Source: Nostoc sp. CMAA1605 (GTDB lineage: Bacteria; Cyanobacteriota; Cyanobacteriia; Cyanobacteriales; Nostocaceae). Taken from it: a stretch of DNA of 63,354 nt. The notes under the pieces were generated by a model. That model worked only from the letters and a program-made list of their open reading frames with translations, did no database searches and was not told the DNA's origin. The stretch covers positions 1 to 63,354 of the forward strand of contig NZ_PJIZ01000036.1 in NCBI RefSeq assembly GCF_021596505.1. Reading direction: 5' to 3'. Of the stretch, positions 1 to 10,391 are shown in pieces (position 1 is the first letter of the stretch; the number at the start of each line of letters is the position of its first letter). The position numbers were made by a program, and so were the translations under genes.

Positions 1-2
1 CG

Positions 3-3000
3 CTAGAAGTTTTAGATTTAAGAGGCAAAACAGAAGACATTACTAATGCAGAACTAGATGCAGTACGTCAGCGAATGTCTCATCAAGTGATTCCGAGCGA
101 TCGCTGGCCTTTATTTGAGTTTAGAGTCACACGTTTAGCTCAAGAGAGTTTTCGGTTACACGTTAGTTTTGACTTGCAAATATTTGACGCTTGGAGTCTG
201 TTTCGCCTATTTGATGAATGGTTTCAACTTTACCAGCATCCAGAGGAGCCATTACCACCCTTAGAAATTTCCTTCCGCGATTATGTTTTAGCAGAACAAA
301 AACTGCAAGAGACAGAATTATACAAGCGATCGCAAGCCTATTGGTTTAATCGTCTCGATGAGTTACCACCAGCCCCAGATTTACCACTGGCGAAGAGTCC
401 CAAGGAAATCAAACACCACCAAAACAAGCGTTATGAAGGGCGGTTAGAACCGACAGAATGGCAGCAGTTAAAGCAACGTGCGGCAAATGCTGGGTTAACT
501 CCTTCTGGGGTTTTACTAGCTGCTTTTGCGGAAATATTGACTCTTTGGAGTAAAAGCCCGCGATTTACCTTAAATTTAGCTTTATTTAACCGCTTACCGT
601 TGCATCCCCAAGTCAACGATATTTTAGGGGACTTTACCTCTGTCACACTGTTAGCTGTAGATAATTCTAGGACAGAAGCATTTAGAGAGCGATCGCGCCG
701 TCTGCAACAACAACTACTGCAAGATTTAGAACATCGCTACATCAGTGGTGTGCGCGTCACACGGGAACTAGCACGCCGACAAGGTACAGCACCCAGTGCT
801 ATGCCAATTGTCTTTACTAGCACTCTCGGCTTTAGTTCCCTGGGACAAGAAACTTTAACCTTTAGCCATTTTGGTGAGTTGGTTTACGGTATCAGTCAAG
901 CTTCTCAAGCTTGGATGGATATTCAAGTTTGGGAAGAAAAGGAAACTTTGACTTGTAACTGGGATGTGGTGGAAGAACTATTCCCAGAAGGACTAATTGG
1001 CGATATGTTTGAGTCTTATTTTGGTTTACTCAAACAACTAGCTAATTCCGAATCAGCTTGGTTAGAAACTAATAGACAACTAATTCCGCCTCCACAATTA
1101 GCACAACGTCATAGTATTAATTCCACAACTGCGCCTACTCCCGACGCAATGCTGCATACAATGTTTGCTACTCAAGCACAGCAGCGTGGAACAGCACCCG
1201 CCGTAATTTCCTCTCAACGCACCTTAACTTACCAAGAGTTATACACACTCTCTAACCAACTAGGTCATCAACTGCGGCGACTGGGGGCTACTCCCAACCA
1301 ATTGATAGGCGTAGTTATGGATAAGGGATGGGAGCAAATTGTGGCTGTTATGGGGATTTTAGCCTCTGGTGCGGCGTATGTGCCGATAGATCCAAACTTG
1401 CCACAACAACGCCGAGATTATCTGTTAGCAAACAGTGAAGTCAAAATTGTGCTGACTCAATCTTGGTTGGATGAGAAACTAGATTGGCCTTCAGGACTTC
1501 AACGTCTGTGCATAGATACACAAGAACTCGCCAAAGAAAGTAAGGAACCGCTACAACCAGCACAAACCCCTGATGATTTAGCCTACGTTATTTACACCTC
1601 TGGTTCTACAGGCTTACCCAAAGGGGTAATGATTAGCCATTGCAATGTTGTTAACGTTGTTGTCCACACTAACCAACGCTTCAATATTGGTTGCCAAGAT
1701 AGAATTTTAGCGGTGACGGCGTTAAACCATGACTTGTCTGTATATGACATTTTTGGTTTGTTGTGTGCAGGTGGCGCAATTGTGATCCCTGATGCTTGCG
1801 GTGTGAAAGATCCGGCGCACTGGGCTGAGTTGATGGTGCGGGAGAAAGTGACGTTGTGGAATTCCGTCCCCGCCATGATGCAAATGTTAGTGGAATATGC
1901 CGAGAGTCAATCTGTAGTTATCCCTGATAGCTTGCGTTTGGTAATTATGGGTGGTGATTGGTTGCCGGTGTCTCTCCCTGACAGTCTCAAAGCTTTAGTA
2001 CCAGAAGTACAAATATTGAGTATTGGCGGCCCTACAGAAACGACCATTTGGAATATTGGTTATTTAATTACAGAGGTTGACCCGAATTGGAAGAGTATTC
2101 CCTATGGGAAACCGATGGCTAATGCCAAATACTACATTTTGAATGAAGCTTTAGAAGATTGTCCCGTTTGGGTTCCAGGTCAAATGTATTGTGCTGGCGT
2201 GCAGGTGGCGCAAGGTTATTGGCGTGATGCGGAAAAAACGGCGGCTAAATTCATTACCCATCCCCGCACCCAAGAACGGATATATTGCACAGGCGACCTT
2301 GGTCGTTATTTACCCGATGGTAATATTGAATTTTTAGGACGGGCAGATTTCCAGGTCAAAATCAGGGGTTATCGCATCGAATTAGGTGAAATTGAAGCCG
2401 CTATCAAACAGCATCCAGGGGTAAAAGATGCGATCGCTGTGACAATTCCAGGAGCCGAACAATCTCATCAACAAATTATTGCCTGTATAGTGCCACAACA
2501 GCAAGCAGAAACGCTATTTGAACTAGAAATGGCAGATAGTAATGAAACACAACAGTTATGGCAGAATCTTCTGGAGAAGGGAACAAAAATCGCCCAACAA
2601 AACTTAGATGCTGTGAAACCAGAAGTGTTTGCTGCTTTTTGGCAACAACATCTCGACCCACTTTATACCTATGCTGTGAGTATCGCCTTTCATCAGTTTG
2701 GCGTTTATACCCAACTCCATGAGGCATACTCTCTGGATGAATTGATGCAGCGAGGCCAGGTTAAACCCCGCTATCGTAAATGGCTGAGTCGCGCTTTATC
2801 TTTCTTGGTCGATTTGGGATGGTTGCAAGTAGATGGTGACAAGTTTGTTAATACTCGACTTCTGCCTAATAGCTTCCCTACAGAATTGTTAGCCAAGATT
2901 TTATCAGAAGCCGCAGCTATCCTCGACTACAACCAAAATACAGTCGAATTGTTGGTGAATTCAGCTAAAAATCTAGCAGCAATTCTCACAGAAAATATTC

Positions 3001-4148
3001 ACTCGGCTCAAATTATTGCTACAGATGAAATCCCCGCCCTGTATCGTAAAGAATTTAAAGCAGGTAGTTTAGTCATTCGGGAAATTTTACATCACCTTGC
3101 CCAGTCTTGGCAGTCAACAACTAACCTGCGAATTTTAGAAATTGGGGCGGGAACTGGGGCTGTGACTAGGGAAGTATTACCAGTTTTGCCACCAGAAAAA
3201 ACTACTTACGTTTATACAGATATATCTCAGTATTTCTTGCAGTTAGGACAGCAAGATTTTGGTCACTATCCTTTCTTAGAAACTGCTTTATTTAACTTGG
3301 AACAGTCACCCCAAGAACAAGGCTATGAACTCCACAGTTTTGATGTGATTATTGCTGGTGGTGTAATTCATGCTACGCGCAATATCCAAGAATCTCTGGA
3401 AAATGTGCGATCGCTCTTAGCCCCTAATGGTTTGTTGCTGTTTGTGGAACCAACAAAACTGCATCCCTTCTGGGAACTATTTATGGGGTTGCAGCAAGGT
3501 TTTGACCGCTTTGAAGATACTGCACTACGGTCTAATCCTCTGCTGTCGCCACAGCAATGGCAAGAAGTTTTACTGGCGCAAGGATTTACAGATTGCACAG
3601 TATTTAATCAGCCAGGCTCGATCGCTGACTTTTTGGCTGTGTATACGTTTATGGCGCGGGGATCTGCATCTGTACAGAAGTTTAAAAAGCAAGAAATCAA
3701 GAGCTTTTTACAGCAAAAATTGCCTGATTACATGATTCCTAGCGAATTTATCCTCCTTGATGCTCTGCCACTGACAGCGAATGGTAAAGTTAATCGTCAA
3801 GCATTACCTCAATTACAAAATCTGCGGACGCAATTCAAAACCAATTACGTCACACCGCAAACGGAAACTGAGCAAATCATTGCTGGTATTTGGCAAGAGG
3901 TATTGCGAGTTGAGAAAGTGGGGATTAACGATAACTTCTTTGAATTAGGGGGAGATTCTTTACAAGCAACGCAGGTTATTGCTCGAATGCGCGAAAAATT
4001 TCAAGTTAATTTACCTGTGCAGAATTTACTGCAAGCACCAACTTTATCTAGCTTGGCAAAATCAATTGACGAGATTCAGCAAACAACGCAAAAACTCCAA
4101 GCCCCGATTAATGAAGCATTAGATAATCGCGTGGAGGTTGAACTATGA
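3..4148 (+). CDS. NRPS module Cy-A-MT-PCP, cysteine-type (5' partial)
   Basis: The frame is open to the left edge, so the true start lies outside; the first Met in the window is at 75 and residues are counted from it. The condensation-like domain carries DLQIFDAWS (residues 33-41), the DxxxxDxxS signature of heterocyclization (Cy) domains, not HHxxxDG. The adenylation domain follows (YTSGSTGLPKG near 506). Its pocket reads roughly D-L-Y-N-I-G-I-I-W, close to the cysteine code of pyochelin/yersiniabactin-type synthetases, so a thiazoline is inferred. A methyltransferase with intact motif I (LEIGAGTGAVT, near 1019) interrupts the A domain before its C-terminal subdomain, as in PchE/PchF-like enzymes. 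A carrier domain (FFELGGDS, Ser near 1293) ends the protein. The stop overlaps the next start (ATGA), implying translational coupling. Whether the MT is N- or C-methylating cannot be read. Confidence 0.93.
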   Translation, partial: LEVLDLRGKTEDITNAELDAVRQRMSHQVIPSDRWPLFEFRVTRLAQESFRLHVSFDLQIFDAWSLFRLFDEWFQLYQHPEEPLPPLEISFRDYVLAEQKLQETELYKRSQAYWFNRLDELPPAPDLPLAKSPKEIKHHQNKRYEGRLEPTEWQQLKQRAANAGLTPSGVLLAAFAEILTLWSKSPRFTLNLALFNRLPLHPQVNDILGDFTSVTLLAVDNSRTEAFRERSRRLQQQLLQDLEHRYISGVRVTRELARRQGTAPSAMPIVFTSTLGFSSLGQETLTFSHFGELVYGISQASQAWMDIQVWEEKETLTCNWDVVEELFPEGLIGDMFESYFGLLKQLANSESAWLETNRQLIPPPQLAQRHSINSTTAPTPDAMLHTMFATQAQQRGTAPAVISSQRTLTYQELYTLSNQLGHQLRRLGATPNQLIGVVMDKGWEQIVAVMGILASGAAYVPIDPNLPQQRRDYLLANSEVKIVLTQSWLDEKLDWPSGLQRLCIDTQELAKESKEPLQPAQTPDDLAYVIYTSGSTGLPKGVMISHCNVVNVVVHTNQRFNIGCQDRILAVTALNHDLSVYDIFGLLCAGGAIVIPDACGVKDPAHWAELMVREKVTLWNSVPAMMQMLVEYAESQSVVIPDSLRLVIMGGDWLPVSLPDSLKALVPEVQILSIGGPTETTIWNIGYLITEVDPNWKSIPYGKPMANAKYYILNEALEDCPVWVPGQMYCAGVQVAQGYWRDAEKTAAKFITHPRTQERIYCTGDLGRYLPDGNIEFLGRADFQVKIRGYRIELGEIEAAIKQHPGVKDAIAVTIPGAEQSHQQIIACIVPQQQAETLFELEMADSNETQQLWQNLLEKGTKIAQQNLDAVKPEVFAAFWQQHLDPLYTYAVSIAFHQFGVYTQLHEAYSLDELMQRGQVKPRYRKWLSRALSFLVDLGWLQVDGDKFVNTRLLPNSFPTELLAKILSEAAAILDYNQNTVELLVNSAKNLAAILTENIHSAQIIATDEIPALYRKEFKAGSLVIREILHHLAQSWQSTTNLRILEIGAGTGAVTREVLPVLPPEKTTYVYTDISQYFLQLGQQDFGHYPFLETALFNLEQSPQEQGYELHSFDVIIAGGVIHATRNIQESLENVRSLLAPNGLLLFVEPTKLHPFWELFMGLQQGFDRFEDTALRSNPLLSPQQWQEVLLAQGFTDCTVFNQPGSIADFLAVYTFMARGSASVQKFKKQEIKSFLQQKLPDYMIPSEFILLDALPLTANGKVNRQALPQLQNLRTQFKTNYVTPQTETEQIIAGIWQEVLRVEKVGINDNFFELGGDSLQATQVIARMREKFQVNLPVQNLLQAPTLSSLAKSIDEIQQTTQKLQAPINEALDNRVEVEL

Positions 4149-7100
4149 AATTAATTGCAGAGTTTTTGTCTGAATTGAGTAATTTAGATATCAGGCTATG
4201 GTTAGATGGAGAACGCCTGCGCTGTAATGCCCCAAAAGACGTACTTACAGCCGAATTACAAGCCGAGATAACTGCACGGAAAGCCGAAATAATTCAGTTT
4301 CTTCATACTAGTTCTACTCAAGAAACAATCAAACCAGTTCCCCGCAATCAACATTTACCTTTGTCTTTTGGGCAACAAGGACTATGGTTTATCGATGAAT
4401 TAGAAGGCGGTAGTACGGCTTACAATCAATTATTTGCGATTAAGTTGCAAGGCGTATTACAGGTAACAATTCTTGAGCAAGCACTGACGGAAATAATTAG
4501 ACGGCACGAAATTCTGCGGACTACATTTAAAACTATCAATGGGCAAGCCTTCCAAGCCATAGCCCCAGAACCAAATTTCACGCTGGCGGTAGAAACCTTA
4601 CAATGGCAAGAACTCCAGCAGTTTGCTATGGCTCAATCCCAACGTCCCTTTAATTTAGCAGAGGGGCCATTGCTGCGAGTTACTCTAGTGAAACTTGCGC
4701 CAACAGAATATGTATTATTGTTTGTCATTCATCATGCGATCGCTGATGCTTGGTCAAGTACAATTTTCATCCAAGAACTAGCAGCAATCTATGAGGCTTT
4801 CTCTCTTGGTAAGCCGTCCCCTCTACCAGAGTTACCCATTCAGTATGCGGACTTTGCTTATTGGCAGCATCACAAGTTGCAACAATTATTACCAGAACAA
4901 CTCCGCTACTGGGAACAGAAACTTAGTGATACACCACCTGTCTTACAATTACCCAGTCGCCCAAGATTAGCGGTGCAAAGTTTCCAGGGAAATATCATCA
5001 CCTTAGAACTCAACCAAGACTTAACTAGCAAGCTGAAACACCTCAGTCAGCAGTCAGGGGTAACTTTATTTATGACCCTGCTGGCAGCATTTAATACGCT
5101 CCTGTATCGTTATACCAACCAAGATGATATCTGCGTCGGTACGACCATTGCTAATCGTCACAGCCGCGAATTAGAATCGCTAATTGGTTATTTTCTTAAC
5201 ACTCTGGTGATGCGTACCGACTTATCGGGGAATCCGACTTTTCGGGAGTTGTTACAGCGAGTGCAGAATGTCGCGTGGGAAGCATACAATCACCAAGATT
5301 TACCATTTGATCAGTTGGTAGCAAAATTACAGCCAACGCGGGATTTGTCTCATACACCATTGTTTCAGGTGATGTTTGTCTTAGAAAATGCACCCAAACA
5401 AGAGGTACAGCTTTCAGGACTCACTCTCAGCTTTTGGGAAATACCCTTGGCGACGGCTAAGTTTGATTTATCTGTGTCAATGCGGGAAACGACGCAAGGG
5501 TTATTGGCGAAGTTTGAATACAATACAGACTTGTTTGATGCAGACACAATTACCCGAATGATGGGACATTTCCAGACTTTACTCTGGGGAATTGTGAACA
5601 ATCAAGAGCAGTCTATTTCAGAATTACCTTTGTTGACTGAAGCAGAACGCCATCAGTTACTAGTAGAGTGGAACCAGACTCAAGCTGAGTATCCGAAAAC
5701 TTGTCTGCATCAATTGTTTGAAGTGCAAGTAGAACAAATACCTGATGCTGTTGCGGTAGTATTTGGCGAGCAGAAACTAACTTACAAAGAGTTAAACATC
5801 CGTGCTAATCAACTAGCACATTATTTACAGACATTGGGTGTGAAACCGGATGTACCAGTGGCTATTTGTTTTGAGCGTTCTTTAGAAATGATTGTGGGGT
5901 TATTGGGGATTCTCAAGGCTGGTGGTGCATACATACCACTTGACCCCACTTACCCAAAAGAGCGTTTAACTCAGATGTTATCTGATTCTCAGACATCGCT
6001 ATTGTTGACAACAGAAAATTTAGCGATCGCTTTACCTGAGCATCCATTAAATGTAGTTTATTTAAACACAAACTGGTCAATTATTAGCCAACAAAGTCCA
6101 GAAAATCTGGTGACAGATACAACACCAAAAAATCTGGCTTATGTTATCTACACATCTGGTTCCACAGGTCAACCTAAAGGTGTGGGTTGCACACATCAAG
6201 GCGTAACTAATTTACTGACAGATTTTCAAATTAAACAGCCGCTTGCTCAAGGTAATAAGTGTAGTTTATGGACGAGCATTAGTTTTGATGTCTCAGTTTA
6301 TGAAACTTTTTCAGCTTTATTGGTAGGGGGAGAATTACATCTAACTACCGAAAGTATGCGCTATGAAGCAATCACATTGTTTGAGTGGTTAGAGTTGCAG
6401 CAAATTCATAGTGCGTACATTCCGCCTTTCATGCTGAAAGATTTAGCTGATTGGTTACAGGAAAAATCTCACAAACTGACTTTAAAAAGATTACTTGTAG
6501 GGGTGGAACCCATTGCTGAACAATTACTACAATCTATTAGTAAATTAATTCCTGGTTTGCAAATTATCAATGGTTATGGGCCATCAGAAACTACAATTTG
6601 CGCTACTTTATATACTGTTTCTGCTGAATCGACTTGTCACCAAAATACACCTATAGGCAGACCAGTACAAAATACAGAAATTTATTTGCTAGATGCTAAT
6701 CTCCAACCTGTGCCATTAAATGTACCAGGTGAATTGTATATTGGCGGTGTTGGTTTAGCACCAGGCTATCTCAACAACCCATTATTGACTGCTCAAAAGT
6801 TTATATCCAACCCTTTTCAACGAGGCGGGAGGGAATGCGATCGCCTATACAAAACTGGCGACTTGGGACGTTATTTAAGTGATGGTAACATTGAGTTTCT
6901 GGGGCGAATTGATAATCAGGTAAAACTGCGTGGCTTCCGCATTGAATTAGGCGAAATTGAAGCGGTTTTGAGTAAACATCCCCAAGTGCGACAAGTAGTA
7001 GTTATCCTGCGTGATGATACAGGTTTTCAACGTTTGGTAGCTTATGTTGTGCCGCACAAACAGGCGCAAAATCTTGCAAGTGAACTAAGAAACTTCCTCA

Positions 7101-8911
7101 CAGCACATTTGCCTAATTACATGCTGCCATCGGCTTTTGTGATGCTAGAGGCACTGCCGCTTTTGCCTAATGGTAAAGTCAATAAGCAAAGTTTACCAGC
7201 ACCCGACACCAGTAGACCAGAATTAGACAAAGCATTTGTCGCACCGCGCAGTTTTGCCGAAATTACCCTTTGTGAAATCTGGGCGGAATTTCTCAATGTG
7301 GCACAAGTGGGGATTCATGATAACTTTTTTGAGTTAGGCGGCGATTCAATTATTGCTATTCAAATTATTGCTAAAGCTAACCAAGCAGGTCTGAAGCTGA
7401 CAACTAAACAATTATTTCAGCATCAAACTATTGCTCAGTTAGCAAATGTAGCAGTTTTGAAACCAGCAATCCAGATTGAACAGGGACTTGTCACAGGTAA
7501 AGTATCCCTAACACCTATTCAACATTGGTTTTTTGAGCAGAATTTCTTAAATCCCCATCACTGGAATCAGACAATTTCGCTGGAAATGCCACAAGCTCTG
7601 GACTTAGACTTATTAGAGCAGGCATTACAACAGTTACTATTACATCATGATGCTTTGCGGCTAAGGTTTGAAAAAACAGAGTTGGGTTTGCAGCAGGTTC
7701 TCTCTGATATTCATACACCTATTTCTTTGCAGCGTTTTGACTTTTCACGACTAACAAAGACAGAACAAGAACAAGCTTTTCAGACATCTGCGGCTGAATT
7801 ACAAACCAATCTTGATTTATCAGTGGGAACACTAACGAGGTTTGCTGTCTACAACTTTGGCATACAACAGCCAAGTCGCTTATTACTAATTATTCATCAT
7901 TTAGCTGTAGATACTTTCTCTTGGCGAGTTTTATTAGAAGATTTGCAAACAGCTTATCAACAACTAAACCAAGGCAAAAAATTACAGTTACCAGCGAAAA
8001 CAACTTCTTTTAAATATTGGTCAGAACATCTGTATGAATATGCCCAATCTGTTAACCTGCAAAAAGAGAGAGATTATTGGTTAACCCAGTGTCAACAGCA
8101 AAAATTACCAGTGGATTTTATTGATGGTGAGAATATAGTAGCTTCTGAGAGGAAGATTGCGATCGCTCTCACTGTACAACAAACTCAAGCCTTACTTCAA
8201 GAAGTACCACAAGCTTATAACACCCAAATCAATGATGTGTTACTCACCGCGTTAGTACAAGCTTTTGCTCAATGGACAGGTACACACTCTTTATTAGTAG
8301 CACTAGAAAGTCATGGACGAGAAGACATTATTGAGGATTTAGATTTATCGCGCACCGTCGGCTGGTTTACATCTATCTTTCCTGTACTTTTGGATTTAGG
8401 AAAAGCATCTCATCCTGGGGAAGCATTAAAAACAATTAAAGAGCAATTACGAGCTATTCCCAATCGTGGAATTAGTTACGGTATTCTGCGTTATTTGACT
8501 CACGATAATGGATTAAAAAACTATCAAGAACCGGAAGTAGTCTTCAATTATTTAGGACAATTTGACCAGACATTTTCTCACTCATCGCTATTCCGATTTG
8601 TGCAGAACTCCAGTGGCTTAATGAGCAGTCCTCGCAATCAAAGAAGTAGCTTATTAGAAATCAACGGCTTAGTGGTTAATAATCAACTGCAATTTGATTG
8701 GGCATTTAGCGAAAACATCTATCGTTATTCCACTATCGAAAATTTAGCCCAAGAGTTTGTCAAGTCTTTGAAAGAAATTATTACTCATTGCCAATCTACT
8801 CAAGAAAAAAATTACACTCCTTCTGATTTCCCTGAACTAGATTTAAGCCAAAAAGGTCTAGATCAGTTCTTGGCAAAACTCAATCGCAAAGGTAAATCAA
8901 AAGTAATATGA
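4145..8911 (+). CDS. NRPS module with TubC docking domain: C-A-PCP-E
   Basis: The first ~55 residues (MKLIAEFLSELSNLDIRLWL...) resemble the TubC N-terminal docking domain that receives a chain from an upstream subunit. A condensation domain follows with HHAIADAWS near residue 195; Ala replaces the usual Gly of HHxxxDG, but both His and the Asp are present. The A domain (YTSGSTGQPKG near 668) has an estimated pocket D-V-Y-Y-L-G-G-I-C-K, which I cannot assign to an amino acid. The carrier domain (FFELGGDS, Ser near 1067) is followed by an epimerization domain with HHLAVDTFSW near 1250 and ESHGRE, so the loaded residue should be delivered in D form. The gene overlaps both neighbours by ATGA, so three synthetase genes are translationally coupled. 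The substrate remains unknown. Confidence 0.93.
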   Translation: MKLIAEFLSELSNLDIRLWLDGERLRCNAPKDVLTAELQAEITARKAEIIQFLHTSSTQETIKPVPRNQHLPLSFGQQGLWFIDELEGGSTAYNQLFAIKLQGVLQVTILEQALTEIIRRHEILRTTFKTINGQAFQAIAPEPNFTLAVETLQWQELQQFAMAQSQRPFNLAEGPLLRVTLVKLAPTEYVLLFVIHHAIADAWSSTIFIQELAAIYEAFSLGKPSPLPELPIQYADFAYWQHHKLQQLLPEQLRYWEQKLSDTPPVLQLPSRPRLAVQSFQGNIITLELNQDLTSKLKHLSQQSGVTLFMTLLAAFNTLLYRYTNQDDICVGTTIANRHSRELESLIGYFLNTLVMRTDLSGNPTFRELLQRVQNVAWEAYNHQDLPFDQLVAKLQPTRDLSHTPLFQVMFVLENAPKQEVQLSGLTLSFWEIPLATAKFDLSVSMRETTQGLLAKFEYNTDLFDADTITRMMGHFQTLLWGIVNNQEQSISELPLLTEAERHQLLVEWNQTQAEYPKTCLHQLFEVQVEQIPDAVAVVFGEQKLTYKELNIRANQLAHYLQTLGVKPDVPVAICFERSLEMIVGLLGILKAGGAYIPLDPTYPKERLTQMLSDSQTSLLLTTENLAIALPEHPLNVVYLNTNWSIISQQSPENLVTDTTPKNLAYVIYTSGSTGQPKGVGCTHQGVTNLLTDFQIKQPLAQGNKCSLWTSISFDVSVYETFSALLVGGELHLTTESMRYEAITLFEWLELQQIHSAYIPPFMLKDLADWLQEKSHKLTLKRLLVGVEPIAEQLLQSISKLIPGLQIINGYGPSETTICATLYTVSAESTCHQNTPIGRPVQNTEIYLLDANLQPVPLNVPGELYIGGVGLAPGYLNNPLLTAQKFISNPFQRGGRECDRLYKTGDLGRYLSDGNIEFLGRIDNQVKLRGFRIELGEIEAVLSKHPQVRQVVVILRDDTGFQRLVAYVVPHKQAQNLASELRNFLTAHLPNYMLPSAFVMLEALPLLPNGKVNKQSLPAPDTSRPELDKAFVAPRSFAEITLCEIWAEFLNVAQVGIHDNFFELGGDSIIAIQIIAKANQAGLKLTTKQLFQHQTIAQLANVAVLKPAIQIEQGLVTGKVSLTPIQHWFFEQNFLNPHHWNQTISLEMPQALDLDLLEQALQQLLLHHDALRLRFEKTELGLQQVLSDIHTPISLQRFDFSRLTKTEQEQAFQTSAAELQTNLDLSVGTLTRFAVYNFGIQQPSRLLLIIHHLAVDTFSWRVLLEDLQTAYQQLNQGKKLQLPAKTTSFKYWSEHLYEYAQSVNLQKERDYWLTQCQQQKLPVDFIDGENIVASERKIAIALTVQQTQALLQEVPQAYNTQINDVLLTALVQAFAQWTGTHSLLVALESHGREDIIEDLDLSRTVGWFTSIFPVLLDLGKASHPGEALKTIKEQLRAIPNRGISYGILRYLTHDNGLKNYQEPEVVFNYLGQFDQTFSHSSLFRFVQNSSGLMSSPRNQRSSLLEINGLVVNNQLQFDWAFSENIYRYSTIENLAQEFVKSLKEIITHCQSTQEKNYTPSDFPELDLSQKGLDQFLAKLNRKGKSKVI

Positions 8912-10320
8912 ATACAGAAAATATTGAAGATATTTACGAACTGTCGCCCCTACAGCACGGTATTCTGTTTCACTGTGTCTATGGTTCGGAAGTGACACTT
9001 TATTTTTCGCAATTAGGCTTTACGTTTAAGGTGCGAAATAGGTTAAATTTTGCTGCTTTTGAACGTGCTTGGCAAGAAGTCGTAGCTCGACATACCATGT
9101 TACGTACTGGTTTCTATTGGGAAGATATCGACAAACCTCTACAAGTTGTATACCGCCATGTCGAATTACCCATAAAACAACTTGATTGGCGAGGAATAGA
9201 CGCAACAGAACAGCAAAAACGTTTGGATGATTTTTTAGTCCAAGATAGAGAGCAAGGCTTTGATTTATCCCAAGCTCCTTTAATGCGAGTAACTTTAATT
9301 CGCTTTGATGACCATACCTACCAATTTATTTGGAGTTCACACATGATTACTGTGGACGGTTGGTCATCACCGTTAGTCATTAAAGAGGTTATTGAGTTAT
9401 ACATAGCTTATAGTCAAGGTCAAAATATTGACTTAGGAAAAGGTAGTGTTTTTCGAGATTATATTGCTTGGTTGCGACGACAAGATTCATCACAGGCGGA
9501 AGAGTTTTGGCGACGGATGCTGAAAGGATTAAAAGCATCTACGCCACTAAAAAATTTGTATGTAGATAACTTATATAATCCAGAAGCACGATATGATGAA
9601 CCACAAATAAAACTCTCAAAAGCAACCACAGCTAAATTACAATCTATAGCACGACAGCATCGTATAACTATTAATGTTATTGCTCAAGCTGTTTGGGTTC
9701 TGCTTCTTAGCCGCTACACTTGTCAAACTGAAATTGTCTATGGTTGTACTGTTTCTGGCCGTCCCGTAGATTTAAAAGGTTCTGAGTCGATGGTAGGTAT
9801 GTTAATTAATACCTTACCTGTGAGAGTTAAAGTAGAGCCAAATCAGTATTTATTACCTTGGTTGCAACAATTTCAAGAACAATTAGTGGAAATTAGGCAG
9901 TATGAATATACTTCACTAGTAGATATCCAACGTTGGAGTGAATTACCACCTGGTTCGCCTTTATTTGATAGTATTTTTGTATTTGAAAATCAACCAGTAG
10001 ATGATATTCTCCAGGAATCACAAGAGCGGGAACAAAGTATAGAACTGAGTTTGAATCTTTACAAAACTAACTATTCTATTAACTTAGTTGGCTATCCTGG
10101 TTCACAGTTACGTATTGGCATTAGCTACGATTTCCGCAGTTTTGATAGTGGCACAATTAATGCCATACTCAGGCATTTTGAGATATTACTGGAAAATATT
10201 GCCATAAATCCTGAAGTGCGGGTGAAAGATTTATCGTTACTGACAGAAAAGGTGCGAGATATCGGCTTGATGTTGGAGCAAGAGGCAACATTTAATTTTG
10301 AATTGGCGGTGTGTAATTAA
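8908..10320 (+). CDS. Free-standing condensation domain with degenerate active site
   Basis: This 470-residue protein is one full-length condensation domain with no A or carrier domain. The opening YELSPLQHGILFH is typical of DCL domains, which accept a D-configured donor, and it directly follows the epimerization module. The active-site segment reads WSSHMITVDGWS (Met at residue 146, codon 9343-9345). Against the family pattern W-S-F-H-H-x-x-x-D-G-W-S, the second, catalytic His is Met. The domain is therefore either catalytically dead, structural, or working by another route. The next synthetase (12645) begins with only the C-terminal half of a C domain, so this protein is the only full-length candidate to form the D-X to Dab bond. 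It is translationally coupled to the upstream gene. Confidence 0.9.
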   Translation: MNTENIEDIYELSPLQHGILFHCVYGSEVTLYFSQLGFTFKVRNRLNFAAFERAWQEVVARHTMLRTGFYWEDIDKPLQVVYRHVELPIKQLDWRGIDATEQQKRLDDFLVQDREQGFDLSQAPLMRVTLIRFDDHTYQFIWSSHMITVDGWSSPLVIKEVIELYIAYSQGQNIDLGKGSVFRDYIAWLRRQDSSQAEEFWRRMLKGLKASTPLKNLYVDNLYNPEARYDEPQIKLSKATTAKLQSIARQHRITINVIAQAVWVLLLSRYTCQTEIVYGCTVSGRPVDLKGSESMVGMLINTLPVRVKVEPNQYLLPWLQQFQEQLVEIRQYEYTSLVDIQRWSELPPGSPLFDSIFVFENQPVDDILQESQEREQSIELSLNLYKTNYSINLVGYPGSQLRIGISYDFRSFDSGTINAILRHFEILLENIAINPEVRVKDLSLLTEKVRDIGLMLEQEATFNFELAVCN

Positions 10321-10328
10321 AGATTAAT

Positions 10329-10356
10329 CTCACGCAGAGACGCAGAGGCGCAGAGT
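10329..10356. repeat. Dispersed CGCAGAGG-type repeat, copy 1
   Basis: Short periodic GC-rich repeat (cacgcagagacgcagaggcg core) between the free-standing C domain and the JmjC gene. Related copies lie at 12582-12609, 18550-18582, 28471-28515, 29855-29893 and 48450-48482. Such repeats are common in heterocystous cyanobacteria; no function is evident. Confidence 0.75.
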
Positions 10357-10391
10357 AGGAGAGTTAGAGAGTTAATAAAATAGAAAAAAGT

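Noticed and set aside
75..345. First domain as an ordinary condensation domain
   Set aside because: HHxxxDG is absent and DxxxxDxxS is perfect (DLQIFDAWS), with a cysteine-type A domain next to it; it is a Cy domain.
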